A stretch of 64,000 nt of DNA, from positions 4,299,612 through 4,363,611 of the forward strand of contig OZ026569.1 of assembly GCA_964020155.1 (NCBI GenBank), in the 5' to 3' direction. Shown here in pieces: positions 35,542-56,541 of the stretch. Source of the DNA: Chondrilla cf. caribensis (lineage: Eukaryota > Porifera > Demospongiae > Chondrillida > Chondrillidae). The stretch's first letter is position 1. Each line of letters opens with the position of its first letter. Below the pieces are notes generated by a model. That model searched no databases and had not been told where the DNA came from. It saw nothing but the letters and a program-made list of their open reading frames with translations. The position numbers and the translations under genes were made by a program.

Positions 35542-35995
35542 CCATTGATTTACTCAATAACATTTTATCTGTTTTGGATTTTACCTTTTGTTCAATTAAT
35601 CCGCATGCAATTAAACCAATTTATTACATTGAATATTGTGAATGGTGAAATGTTCCAGCAACATTCTAGCCTACAGGATGAAATATCACTGCAAAATTTT
35701 GACCTAGGACAATTTCGGATAGTCAATTTTTGCCAGGACAGTACGTACATTATACCATAGACGCTCTAAACTACGTAGTTTAGAGTGTCTATGATTATAC
35801 GTAGCATGGCGGAGGGCGTTTAATTTGGAAACGCCGGTGGTTAATACTACTCGCCCATCCACGTGCGACCGTTCTAAGAAGATAGGTTTGTACAGATAAA
35901 TCCTTCGATCTTTTCCTTTACAGGTTACTAAATCGAATAGCAAGGAAAAGAATCATTTGTGATACGTTTATTTCGACCCTGCTTGTAAGGAGAGG
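35542..35995. other. TUBG / RPL27 intergenic region
   Basis: Holds the tubulin 3' UTR, the palindrome at 35756-35793 and the RPL27 promoter. A CT-rich initiator-like stretch (tttcctttacag) at about 35910-35925 could be a 5' UTR splice acceptor or an initiator for the ribosomal gene. Confidence 0.4.
35756..35793. repeat. 38-bp palindrome flanked by a 7-bp direct repeat
   Basis: Arms of 19 bp (CATAGACGCTCTAAACTAC and its complement) meet with no spacer and have one mismatch. The 7-mer attatac abuts both ends (35749-35755 and 35794-35800). This looks like a target duplication around a tiny foldback insertion. Confidence 0.8.
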
Positions 35996-36534
35996 ATGGG
36001 GAAGTTCTTAAAGTCTGGGAAAGTCGTCATCGTCTTAGCAGGGAGATACGCCGGTAAGAAGGCTGTAATTGTGAAGAACTACGATGATGGGAGCAACGAC
36101 AGACAATATGGACATGCGTTAGTAGCAGGAGTAGAAAAATACCCATTAAAGGTCACGAGGAAGATGGGGAAAAAGAGAATGATGAAAAGATCTCGTATTA
36201 AGCCTTTCATCAAAGTTGTCAACTATAACCATATAATGCCAACAAGGTAATGTAAGGCGAATAACTCCACCAGTTGGACGAGTGCTTAGTGTTCCATTCC
36301 CTCCACCAGGTACACTGTGGATATGAACTTCGATAAGAAAACTGTCAATAAAGAATCTGTGAAGGATGCTGGTTTGAGGAGGAAGGCCAGAAGTCATGTT
36401 AAAACAGCTCTCCAGGAAAGGTGTGTGCTCTTAGACATGCTCATCGTGGTGTGGTCATGTAACATGTCGGTTCCAATGTCTTTAGGTACAAGAGTGGAAG
36501 AAATCGCTGGTTCTTCACTAAACTAAGATTTTGA
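35996..36534 (+). CDS. RPL27: 60S ribosomal protein L27 (eL27)
   Basis: Component of the large cytosolic ribosomal subunit. Three exons, 35996-36246, 36310-36420 and 36486-36534, encode 136 residues, exactly the usual eL27 length. It starts [20 protein letters not shown] (KOW motif), continues with [33 protein letters not shown] and MPTRYTV, and ends [13 protein letters not shown]. The introns are 63 and 65 bp and leave no room for a snoRNA. Confidence 0.98.
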
Positions 36535-36811
36535 ATTTGTGTATTGTTCAATGATATGAGGATTGTTTTTTGTTGATAATTTCATTGTAACGATTATGTC
36601 TGATGTACTCGACTTTACATAAAATATATGCTTTCTGATAATAGTATTGATATATACCCTGTCTATACACAAAATAAAACATGCAATAGATTATATTGAT
36701 TTTATATCTACGTACATTAACATTAATTGATGTCGGCATTTATTCAATGTTTATGATTAGTATCTTGAAAAGCGTAGAGATGTTAAACATAACACACAAG
36801 ATAGTTCTGTG

Positions 36812-37144
36812 TTAATCCCTTAATCCAGACACTGATGCTTCCTTGGCATCGCAGGCCACAATCCTCAGCTTACTGGTGTGAAGTGTGTCGGAGCTGTCCT
36901 TGAAGTCAACCTCGCTCACAATGCAGTTCCATACATTGTCACAGAACCGGTATGTTGTCAATTTTCCTTTGAAAGTCATTTTGGTCTTCATGCTCTTTTC
37001 AAAGGCACTATGCATGCTTTTATCAAACTGCAGAAGAATTTTAGAGCCCATGGTGGGCGGTATCTGCTGACATTGGATCATGTAGTCAATGGTATCCTGC
37101 AGAGTGCGACCCAGAGTTGTCTCTCTGTAGATCCTGTAGCTCAT
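36812..37144 (-). CDS. GTF2A2: Transcription initiation factor IIA gamma chain
   Basis: Small subunit of TFIIA, which stabilises TBP on promoters. The single exon encodes 110 residues (human 109). It starts MSYRIYRETTLGRTLQDTID, then QQIPPTMGSKILLQFDKSM, KMTFKGKLTTYRFCDNVW and VDFKDSSDTLHTSKLRIVAC. The ATG lies 11 nt after the COX16 stop on the same strand. The 11-nt gap reads gatagcaaaca. The context cttaag|atagcaaacaATG offers an AG ten bases before the start, as a trans-splice acceptor would. It could instead have a promoter within COX16. Confidence 0.97.
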   Translation of the reverse strand: MSYRIYRETTLGRTLQDTIDYMIQCQQIPPTMGSKILLQFDKSMHSAFEKSMKTKMTFKGKLTTYRFCDNVWNCIVSEVDFKDSSDTLHTSKLRIVACDAKEASVSGLRD

Positions 37145-37155
37145 TGTTTGCTATC

Positions 37156-37467
37156 TTAAGTGGTAGTAGGGGGTGTCTCCCAAGGTCGAGGGCCTCTTTT
37201 ATTCTCCCAACTGTCGATATCGATCTTCTTTTGTATTTGAACGAACTCCTCTCCAACATGAACTTTATCAACTTTCTTTTGGTACTTTAGTGTCTCTTCA
37301 GCAGTGAGTAGGCGATTTTTTTCGTCTCTTTTCTTCACACGGATTGCAGTTATTTCAGACAATCCAAAAGATCCGACCACAATGAACAGAAGGAAGGGAA
37401 TTCCAAATGAGACGAATCTATTCCTTTTCAGTACATGCCACATAACAGTTAGGGACCGAGTACCCAT
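37156..37467 (-). CDS. COX16: Cytochrome c oxidase assembly protein COX16
   Basis: Inner mitochondrial membrane protein needed for COX2 maturation. The single exon encodes 103 residues. One membrane segment (SFGIPFLLFIVVGSFGLSEI, ~residues 20-40) follows a basic N-terminus. The family end block SWENKRGPRPWE matches human DWKNIRGPRPWE. It is the first of a tight same-strand pair with GTF2A2 and is divergent from SF3B1 with only 46 bp between start codons. Confidence 0.92.
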   Translation of the reverse strand: MGTRSLTVMWHVLKRNRFVSFGIPFLLFIVVGSFGLSEITAIRVKKRDEKNRLLTAEETLKYQKKVDKVHVGEEFVQIQKKIDIDSWENKRGPRPWETPPTTT

Positions 37468-37513
37468 TAAACGCCCGTGGGCTAGGATTGCACCGTTGTC
37501 CGAACGTCATAAA
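37468..37513. promoter_or_regulatory. 46-bp divergent promoter, COX16 / SF3B1
   Basis: The whole spacer between two start codons is 46 bp. Transcription start sites must therefore overlap or lie almost at the ATGs. No TATA box. Confidence 0.6.
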
Positions 37514-48447
<10,934 letters not shown>

Positions 48448-48775
48448 AATAATTAATGCAGATTTTAATTATCTCTGACGATTAATTCATGTATGCATTA
48501 CGTATATCCAGTGTCTTTCGCCTGTCCTGGACAATATCTCTGCCTGTTGGAGCCCCCTCAGTAGTGGCGTCAAAATGAGTGGGTTGGCGCTGGGTCTAAT
48601 GAGATTCATTGTCGCGCTTCACTTAGTTGGATTCATAGAGCTATGATTATTGTCGCCATTCCCATGGGACCTAGAGCCTATATCAGCAGCTTCGGAGCAC
48701 ACTAACCTCGTTCTTCGCGGTTCTTCCTATTCCTTGGCCTTGACAGTAACCCCCTCTAACTGGAACACCAACAGC
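48448..48775. other. SF3B1 / homeobox intergenic region
   Basis: Holds the SF3B1 3' UTR and the homeobox promoter and 5' UTR. The frame upstream of 48776 stays open to a stop near 48643 but has no ATG, so part of it may be a 5' UTR or an acceptor for an unseen upstream exon (ttgacag at 48745). Confidence 0.4.
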
Positions 48776-49342
48776 ATGATCATGAGCGAGCAGAAGCCCT
48801 TTTGCCAAAGACCAACCCTGCCATCTCTCGGACCGGGATCCGCTCAACTGATGTACGACGCCAGCGTCAGCCCCCCGGCCAACATGGACCAGCGAGCTAT
48901 CCCCACCACCTTTGGACTCCACAGCCCTCCAAACAGCTATCAGCATCACAGCTCAGCCTTCGTTGTAGGACCAGCTGCGCCGCATTTACTGCAAATTGGT
49001 AAGTACCTACACGTCTTAATCGAATTGTGTCTAATAACCGATATATCGAGTTTCAGGAATGACGGAATGTGGATTGCTCTTCTTCCAGCTTCAGGTCATT
49101 CGGTGGCTCACCTGCACCAGCAGAGTCCACCGGGAGTGTTCCTACAGCAAACGAGTATGAGGAACGTCAATCGAAGCGGAGAGCCTTGTAGAAGAGGCAA
49201 ACAAAGAAGACACAGGACTAACTTCACTGCCCAACAACTGGAGGAGCTGGAAGCTGCTTTTGAGAAGACACGTTACCCCGATGTGTTTATGAGAGAGGAT
49301 CTCGCTATGAAAATAAACCTAACTGAGGCCCGTGTTCAGGTA

Positions 49343-49385
<43 letters not shown>

Positions 49386-49935
49386 AGGCAACCCTATTTA
49401 TTGTATGTTTCGTGATAGTGGCAGTAGTGTTGAGCTATTTCTTGTCCTCGTTCAGGTGTGGTTCCAGAATCGGAGGGCCAAGTGGCGCAAAGCAGAGAAG
49501 CAAGCCCAGCAGGGAACTGACAAGCAGTCAGAGCTGTCTGATAAAGAAGGCAGTCTTCCCAGCACATCCACTCAGAGTACTTCCTCACCTCCTCCCGCAT
49601 CCACTCCTGGCACACCTCCCCCGGGTGGAGCGAAGCTGCCATCTGGGTCCCACTCTCCCCGGACCAGAAGACAAACCGATCCACAAACACCCAGTGACTG
49701 GGCTTCTCCCTCACCTCCAGGACAAAGCCCTGTGTTCCCAGCTGCTGGCTTCCCACGAATGTCTCCAACAGGTTCCTTTGCTTCAACAACTCCGCTAACG
49801 CACTCACCAGTTACACCGACTGCCACCTTTGCCCACTTGACTTCTCCACCACCAAACCCGCTGTATTCGGCCCCTTCTACTGCACCACCCCTTCACCAGT
49901 TCACTAATGGAGGATACCCAAATAACTATTCATAG
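48776..49935 (+). CDS. Paired-like (PRD-class, Q50) homeodomain transcription factor
   Basis: Three exons, 48776-48998, 49089-49339 and 49456-49935, join in phase to 317 residues. I took the first in-frame ATG (MIMSEQKPF); a start at 48782 or an upstream exon is possible. The homeodomain spans ~residues 109-168: [58 protein letters not shown]. Position 50 is Q, so it is not an Otx/Gsc type. The intron falls between RVQ and VWFQNRR, homeodomain position 46/47, the classic place in PRD-class genes. No paired domain or octapeptide is visible. The C-terminal ~130 residues are Ser/Pro/Thr-rich. The [20 protein letters not shown] core is shared with DRGX and related genes, but I cannot assign orthology. 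Confidence 0.9.
49344..49385 (+). repeat. (GT)n at homeobox intron 2 donor
   Basis: Starts about 5 bp after the donor at 49340. Confidence 0.95.
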
Positions 49936-50277
49936 ACTTTCTATTGTATTTCGGGAATTTAATTTTGTAGCCAATTTATATTAATGTACACTTGTATATT
50001 ATGTGGTTGTATTTTTGTGTAGTTTGTGTAATTTCATAATTTCTGTGATTCTGACATTTCACATAAACCATCTACACATGTTTATGAACGCTTGTAACAC
50101 CAGTGAAGACCGTATAGTGGACACAATGGAAGAGTCCGTTGTAATGGCAGCCATAGACAAAAGTGAGCCTTCTATCATAGACAGAGGAGTCTAGTTCCCA
50201 CTCCCACTTTCGTAAAATGGCACTGAGACCAATCGCACAGCCACGCCTATTTCAGATTCGCGGGTCAGCCTCTTGTT
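49936..50277. other. Homeobox / MESD intergenic region
   Basis: No gene seen. Contains the homeobox 3' UTR and the MESD promoter. Confidence 0.5.
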
Positions 50278-50781
50278 ATGGTGAGGCTAGTTTCTTTTTT
50301 CGGAGTCTTTCTTCTACTGACAACGGTTAGTTTTACTAGAAGTGTCGATCGATGGAAGACGTTGAGTGACGCAGACATACAGAAGATATCAGAACAGTGG
50401 GAAGAGGACGAGGAGGATGAAGAAGCGATGGAACTACCCACAGTTTCCGGAGCAGAACCATCTCCAGAACTCGAAGACGACGACCCGTTAAAATCGAGTT
50501 CGAGTGATCGTCCAGTTATGGTTCGAGTGACTTTATCTGGTCCTCCTCGGTCTCGCCGAGACACAGAAGACATCACTAAACGGTGGCAGGTTGGGTTATT
50601 GAATGCCAACATCGTAACGGAGAGGTACATTGTCAACGAAAAGGACGTGATTTATATGACTGAAAGAGGGAAGAATGCTGTAGAGATCAAGAACTTCCTT
50701 GTTAAGCAACCCGAGTGTCTTAGTGTTCGTCTTGGCAACGATGAGTATCCATGTGAACAATCCACAAAGGAGGAATTGTAG
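50278..50781 (+). CDS. MESD: LRP chaperone MESD (Boca), short form
   Basis: Endoplasmic-reticulum chaperone for the beta-propeller/EGF modules of LRP receptors. The single exon encodes 167 residues. It has a signal peptide (MVRLVSFFGVFLLLTTVSFT), then WKTLSDADIQKISEQWEEDE (human YNDADMARLLEQWEKDD), an acidic linker, and the core fold: DITKRWQVGLLNANIVTERY, AVEIKNFLVKQPECLSVRLG, YPCE. It ends STKEEL, in the place of the human REDL ER-retention signal. Human MESD is 234 residues; the lysine-rich C-terminal extension that binds mature LRP6 is missing here. Confidence 0.9.
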   Translation: MVRLVSFFGVFLLLTTVSFTRSVDRWKTLSDADIQKISEQWEEDEEDEEAMELPTVSGAEPSPELEDDDPLKSSSSDRPVMVRVTLSGPPRSRRDTEDITKRWQVGLLNANIVTERYIVNEKDVIYMTERGKNAVEIKNFLVKQPECLSVRLGNDEYPCEQSTKEEL

Positions 50782-51101
50782 CATGAACTGTTACTGTTAT
50801 TACCAGAGATATCATGGGGTGCATGTGTTTAGTCACTGATTTATTGCTGGCTGTTAACTATTTCAAGCAGGTTTAGATGAATTGGGCAGATTACCAGTTG
50901 TCCAATCAAAACATTGCAGACTAGCTGGCTCATGCAGATTAGACTTAGTGTCACCTTGTCCTCACGCACCCAGCACACTACACAAGCAACTGTACCAGTA
51001 CAACCAGATGTGGTATATATTATGTGAAAAAATGGCACAAGTACATAAGTCAGTCCCAACACTAACATCCAATAGTGTGTTTTGATGTGATCATCAAGAA
51101 A
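50782..51101. other. Convergent 3' region, MESD / MMUT
   Basis: 320 bp between two stop codons. No gene seen. Confidence 0.5.
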
Positions 51102-54100
51102 TCACAAGTTGGAGGCGGTCCTTTCCAAGATCAGATCAACTACATTTATAGCTGCTTTGGGAAGCACAGTGCCTGTGGGTGGGTGTGGGAAGGGCGGAGC
51201 TTAGAGTTTGTGTAACTTATTGCATGTCTCAATACGGCCCACCTGGTCCAAATATAGCAGAGACACCCACGTCATAGAGCATCTGGTAGTCCTGTGGGGG
51301 AATCACTCCTCCACAGATGACCAAAATGTCACTGCACATAACACATATGAAGCAATATGGTAGCACACACACTTAATTTCCATCCAAAGCCACAAATCAC
51401 CTTCGACCCATCTTCTTTAGCTCCTCTATAACTTGTGGTACCAGCACCTTGTGCGCTGCCGCTAGTGTACTGATACCAACAACATGCACGTCAGCATCCA
51501 CAGCCTGCTGGGCCACCTGAGAGGGAGTCTGAGAAAACAAACAGCTAGCACACACCCAAAGGCTCCTAGCAACATGCTTGTGCAAGAGGAGACTCACACT
51601 AAATAGAGGTCCTATGTCGACATCAAAGCCAACATCAGTGAATCCAGTGGCTATGATCTTGTAGCCTCTGTCATGACCGTCTTCCCCTACCTTAGCAACC
51701 AGGAGGCGGGGTCTACGGCCTTCTAACTCCTCAAAGTTCTAAACACACAGACACACTTTCAACCCAGCACACACCCTGCCAACACCACACTAGGAGGCAC
51801 CTTGCACTTGTCAATGGCAGACTGTATGCTCTCTCCAGAGCCATAGGCTTTAGCGTATGCTCCACTGACCATACGAGTGGAGGCAACATGACGTCCAAAT
51901 GCCTTCTCCATAGCATCAGAAATCTCCCCCACTGTACACCTTGCCCGTGATGCCTGTCCACAGACCACATATGTACATTCCAAACTCCTCAAACATCAGA
52001 TTTGACCATCACTAACCTCTATGGAGAGCTCCAGTAAATTCCCTTCTTTCTTCAAGGCTGCGTTGGTCAGTGCATCCAAAGTCCTCTTCACCGTGGTTTC
52101 ATCTCTGGAAGACTTCACCTCTTGCAGCTTTCTCTTTTGTGAACTGATAACTTTTGAGTTGTCAATTGAAAGGACTTCAATTTCTTCTTCTTTCTCCAAA
52201 CGATACCTATTAACCCCCACTATTGTCTCTGCAAACAAATACAAGACTAGACTTGTTTAAACCACTTAACACCAGTGTTTCTAGAAGGTACCTTGACCAG
52301 AATCTATCCTAGCTTGTCTTTTAGCAGCCGACTCTTCAATTCTCAGTTTTGGCATGCCTGAAGCAACTGCCTTAGCCATTCCACCCATGTCTTCAATCTG
52401 CAAAAGTGCAGACAGAGGCATCAGTACTACTCAGGATGCTACTGATAACATAGTACCCCCTACACCAATGCCACTGTCGACGGTACAAAACCATTACTTC
52501 ATTGATTAGTTCCAGAGCTTTGTCATAAATGTCTTCTGTTAGGGATTCCATCATGAACGATCCTCCCCAGGGATCGGCAATGTTCGCCACACCACTTTCT
52601 TCTTGGAGGATAATTTGCGTGTTTCTGGCAATTCTAGCACTGAAAGGTGTGGGGAGAGCCAGTGCCTCATCAAAAGAGTTCGTGTGAAGTGACTGGGTAC
52701 CACCAAACACAGCTGCCAAAGCTTCAATGGTCGTCCTAATGATGTTGTTATAAGGGTCTTGTTCGGTAAGTGACCACCCTGAGGTCTGGGAATGAGCTCT
52801 CAGTTGGCAAGATTTAACGTTCTTTGCTCCAAACTTCTCTTTGATGAGATGACCCCAGAGCCTTCTACCTGCTCTCATTTTGGCTATTTCCTAGCAATAG
52901 GCAGACATTGATAAGAGTAACTTGATGAAACAAACAGTCCACCTTCCACACACCATGTAAAAGTTCATTCCAATTCCCCAAAAGAATGACAGCCTGGGAG
53001 CAAAGTCGTCGATGTCAATCCCCGCAGCCAAACCTGCAGTTGTATGCATGTCACTGTGTCACAATCACACACCTCAGGGACATGCTCTCCCCTCAACACA
53101 CCTCAGGGACATGCTCTCCCCTCAACACACCACAGGGACACTCTCTCCCCTCAACACACCACAGGGACACTCTCTCCCCTCAACACACCACAGGGACACT
53201 CTCTCCCCTCAACACACCACGGGGACACTCTCTCCCCTCAACACACCACAGGGACACTCTCTCCCCTCAACACACCACGGGGACACTCTCTCCCCCCAAC
53301 ACACCACAGGACACTCCCTCCCCAACACACCACGGGGACACTCTCTCCCCTCAATACATCATGGGGACACTCTCCCCTCAACACACCACGGGGACACTCT
53401 CTCCCCTCAACACATCAAAGTGAGACTTCTCTATTGACCTGTTCTGCAGTACTCCAGTCCATCTGCTACAGTCAGTGCCAGTTCCAACACAGCGTCCGCT
53501 CCAGCTTCTTGGATGTGGTAACCAGAGATTGAGATGCTGTTGTATTTAGGCATGTTCTTGGATGTGTAAGCAAATATGTCTCCAATGATCTTCATGGACG
53601 GCTCAGGGGGATATATGTACGTGTTACGGACCATAAACTCCTTCAGAATATCATTTTGGATCGTCCCACTCAATTTATCACAGGACACACCCTAAAAATG
53701 GAGCAAGGTGTCTGCTGTGCACCACTGGTCCTGACCCACTAGACTAACCTGCTCCTCGGCTGCTACTATATACATGGCAAGTATGGGTAGGACAGCTCCA
53801 TTCATCGTCATGGAAACCGACATCTTGTCAAGAGGGATGTCAGAAAACAAAATCTATGACAGGTCATGTGATAGACATGTGACCAAGTTGTACTATTAAC
53901 ATGTCTGGAGGCAATTACTTTCATATCTTCAACAGTATCTATGGCAACCCCAGCCATTCCAACATCACCTTCGGCCAGTGGATTATCAGAATCATACCTA
54001 TACCAATGTGGGGATACATACACCAATGTGGGGATACATACACCAATGTGGGGATACATACACCAATGTGGGGATACATACACCAATGTGGGGATACATA

Positions 54101-55041
54101 CACCAATGTGGGGATACATACACCAGTGTGGGGATACATACACCAGTGTGGGGATACATACACCAGTGTGGGGATACATACACCAGTGTGGGGATACATA
54201 CACCAGTGTGGGGATACATACACCAATGTGGGGATACATACACCAATGTGGGGATACATACACCAATGTGGGGATACATACACCAATGTGGGGATACATA
54301 CACCAATGTGGGGATACATACACCAATGTGGGGATACATACACCAATGTGGGGATACATACACCAATGTGGGGATACATACACTAATGTGGGGATACATA
54401 CACCAATGTGGGGATACATACACCAGTGTGGGGATACAAATGCTATTTTTCAGATACACTAGCCAGCATAGAGACAATTTTCCTTACCCTCTGTGGGTAG
54501 GAAGATCGAAGGCCACACTCAACCCCTGCTGACCAGCCTTTATATTCTCTCTGTAGAAATAGTTGCTCTCTTCCACTGTACTGAACCCAGCATACTGCCG
54601 GATGGTCCAGGGACGCTGCGTGTACATAGTGGGGTAGGGGCCACGCGTGAAGGGGTATTTCCCAGGGATTTCCTTCTCAAGGTGGACCACATCTTCCACT
54701 GTATATAATGGTTTAAGATGTATACCCTAACAAGGACAAATGGGATCTTGCAAACACAGGGTGAACTGCAAGATGTACTCACATACTCACTTCTGGTGTG
54801 TGCCAAGTCAATTTTTCAACCGGATCTTCCCCCTTCAGCTGTCTCTTCGCTAGGTCCCTCCACTCATCGTCCAAGGGTGCTCTGTAGTCTCGACTCTGCG
54901 ATCCAGTCACCTATACACCACCATGCACTTAATTTCTTCAATGCTGTGTAAAAGTATATATTCGAAGAATATACGACTTACTTGAAGTCGAGCTAGCCAG
55001 GAAGGACTCCTTCGAAAAGTCCTACATAATATGGACGCCAT
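51102..55041 (-). CDS. MMUT: Methylmalonyl-CoA mutase, mitochondrial
   Basis: Adenosylcobalamin enzyme converting L-methylmalonyl-CoA to succinyl-CoA in the mitochondrial matrix. Exons include 55041-54982 ([20 protein letters not shown], a basic targeting peptide), 54910-54791, 54726-54488, 53997-53919 and on to a stop at 51104-51102. Length is close to the usual 750 residues. Substrate-domain blocks are [46 protein letters not shown] and [15 protein letters not shown], then [43 protein letters not shown] and [18 protein letters not shown]. The B12 domain has DGHDRG with the cobalt-ligand histidine and ends [10 protein letters not shown]. Two introns hold minisatellites. The start is 71 bp from divergent NDUFS1. 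Confidence 0.95.
53060..53425. repeat. ~28-bp minisatellite, MMUT intron
   Basis: About 13 copies of a unit with acacaccacagggacactct. Deletions and G/A changes appear in the right half. Confidence 0.93.
54001..54437 (-). repeat. 20-bp minisatellite running into an MMUT 3' splice site
   Basis: Twenty-two copies of caccaatgtggggatacata, nearly perfect, with a central block of caccagtg variants. In sense (minus) the last unit changes from attggtgtatg to attggtatag|G, and that AG (53999-53998) is the acceptor of the YDSDNP exon. Confidence 0.95.
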
Positions 55042-55112
55042 TTTGTTTCATTCTCAACTCGACACAAAATGTCTTCCTGTATTTAGGAGAAGCTGTTCAA
55101 TTGCCAGTGAAA
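55042..55112. promoter_or_regulatory. 71-bp divergent promoter, MMUT / NDUFS1
   Basis: Two mitochondrial enzyme genes share this spacer between their start codons. Confidence 0.6.
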
Positions 55113-55559
55113 ATGCTTCGAACTTTCCTACGAACTACAACAAGGCGTATTTTAAAATGTATTTATCACGAATATTATACTTTTACGAAGTTTCTGTGCT
55201 ATTTACTGCGAAGTATCTATTTTCCCAGTCCCTCAGCAGACCAGAGGAGCTGCTAGTGAAGCACCAAAGAAAGTTGAGGTGTTTGTGGACGATAAACTAG
55301 TTCTCTGTGATCCTGGAACGACTGTACTACAGGTATTCCAATCCCATTGTATCCAGTCGTTCAGTAGCAATCTCAAGAGCTTGACGATCTAAGAAGTACT
55401 TGTGTCCGTTCTTGACCATTCGCAGGCCTGCGCTGCAGCTGGGGTCGAAATACCTCGTTACTGCTACCATGAGAGGCTTTCTATCGCTGGCAACTGTCGT
55501 ATGTGCTTAGTAGAAGTAGAGAAATCCCCCAAGGTACGTTCTTTCTCATCAGCTGTAGG

Positions 55560-55628
<69 letters not shown>

Positions 55629-56478
55629 TGTGTTGTAGAATTGTGCTCTTTTCTGATGACTTGGAACATGTACCATATGTGGTTACATATTTATAACGTG
55701 TTCTTCCTCCCCACTGCCCTCAGCCGCAGGCCTCGTGTGCCCTTCCAGTGATGAATGGAATGAGAGTCAAAACAGACTCACCCATCACCAAGAAGGCAAG
55801 GTTGGTCTGGTCTCACCTCACCCTGTTCCCCTATGCCACCTCACCCTGTCCCCTATCCCACCTCACCCTGTTCCCCTATCCCACCTCACCCTGTTCCCTA
55901 TCTCACCTCACCCTGTCCCCTATGCCACATTACACTGTGTTCTAGGGAGGGCGTGATGGAGTTCCTGCTGGTGAACCATCCTTTGGACTGTCCCATTTGC
56001 GACCAAGGAGGAGAGTGCGACCTGCAGGACCAGTCTATGGCCTTCGGCAGTGATCGGAGTAGATTTGTTGACAATAGTCATTCTGGAAAGAGGTCCGTGG
56101 AGGACAAGAACATTGGCCCTTTAGTCAAGACCATTATGACAAGATGTATACATTGCACTAGATGTGTGAGGTGTGTAGTGCACGTGTAAGGGTGTGTCTG
56201 TGTGTGCACATACGTATGTTTGGACAATATCAATAGATTTGGTAATGAGATAGCTGGTGTTGAGGAGCTGGGTACAACAGGAAGAGGTGGAGATATGCAG
56301 GTTTGTTGTTGTCACTGCAGCCATGTGATGCTTGTATCCATTACCCCATCATCAACAGATTGGTACTTATGTGGAAAGAATGTTCCAATCTGAATTGAGT
56401 GGGAATATCATCGATCTATGCCCAGTTGGAGCTCTGACATCAAAGCCTTACTCTTTTACTGCACGACCATGGGAACTG

Positions 56479-56541
<63 letters not shown>

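Noticed and set aside
48650..48775. Earlier start for the homeobox protein
   Set aside because: The frame is open but begins without an ATG and follows a stop. The first ATG is at 48776.
53978..54532. Frames with [12 protein letters not shown] cycles
   Set aside because: Translations of the 20-bp MMUT intron repeat in several frames and both strands.
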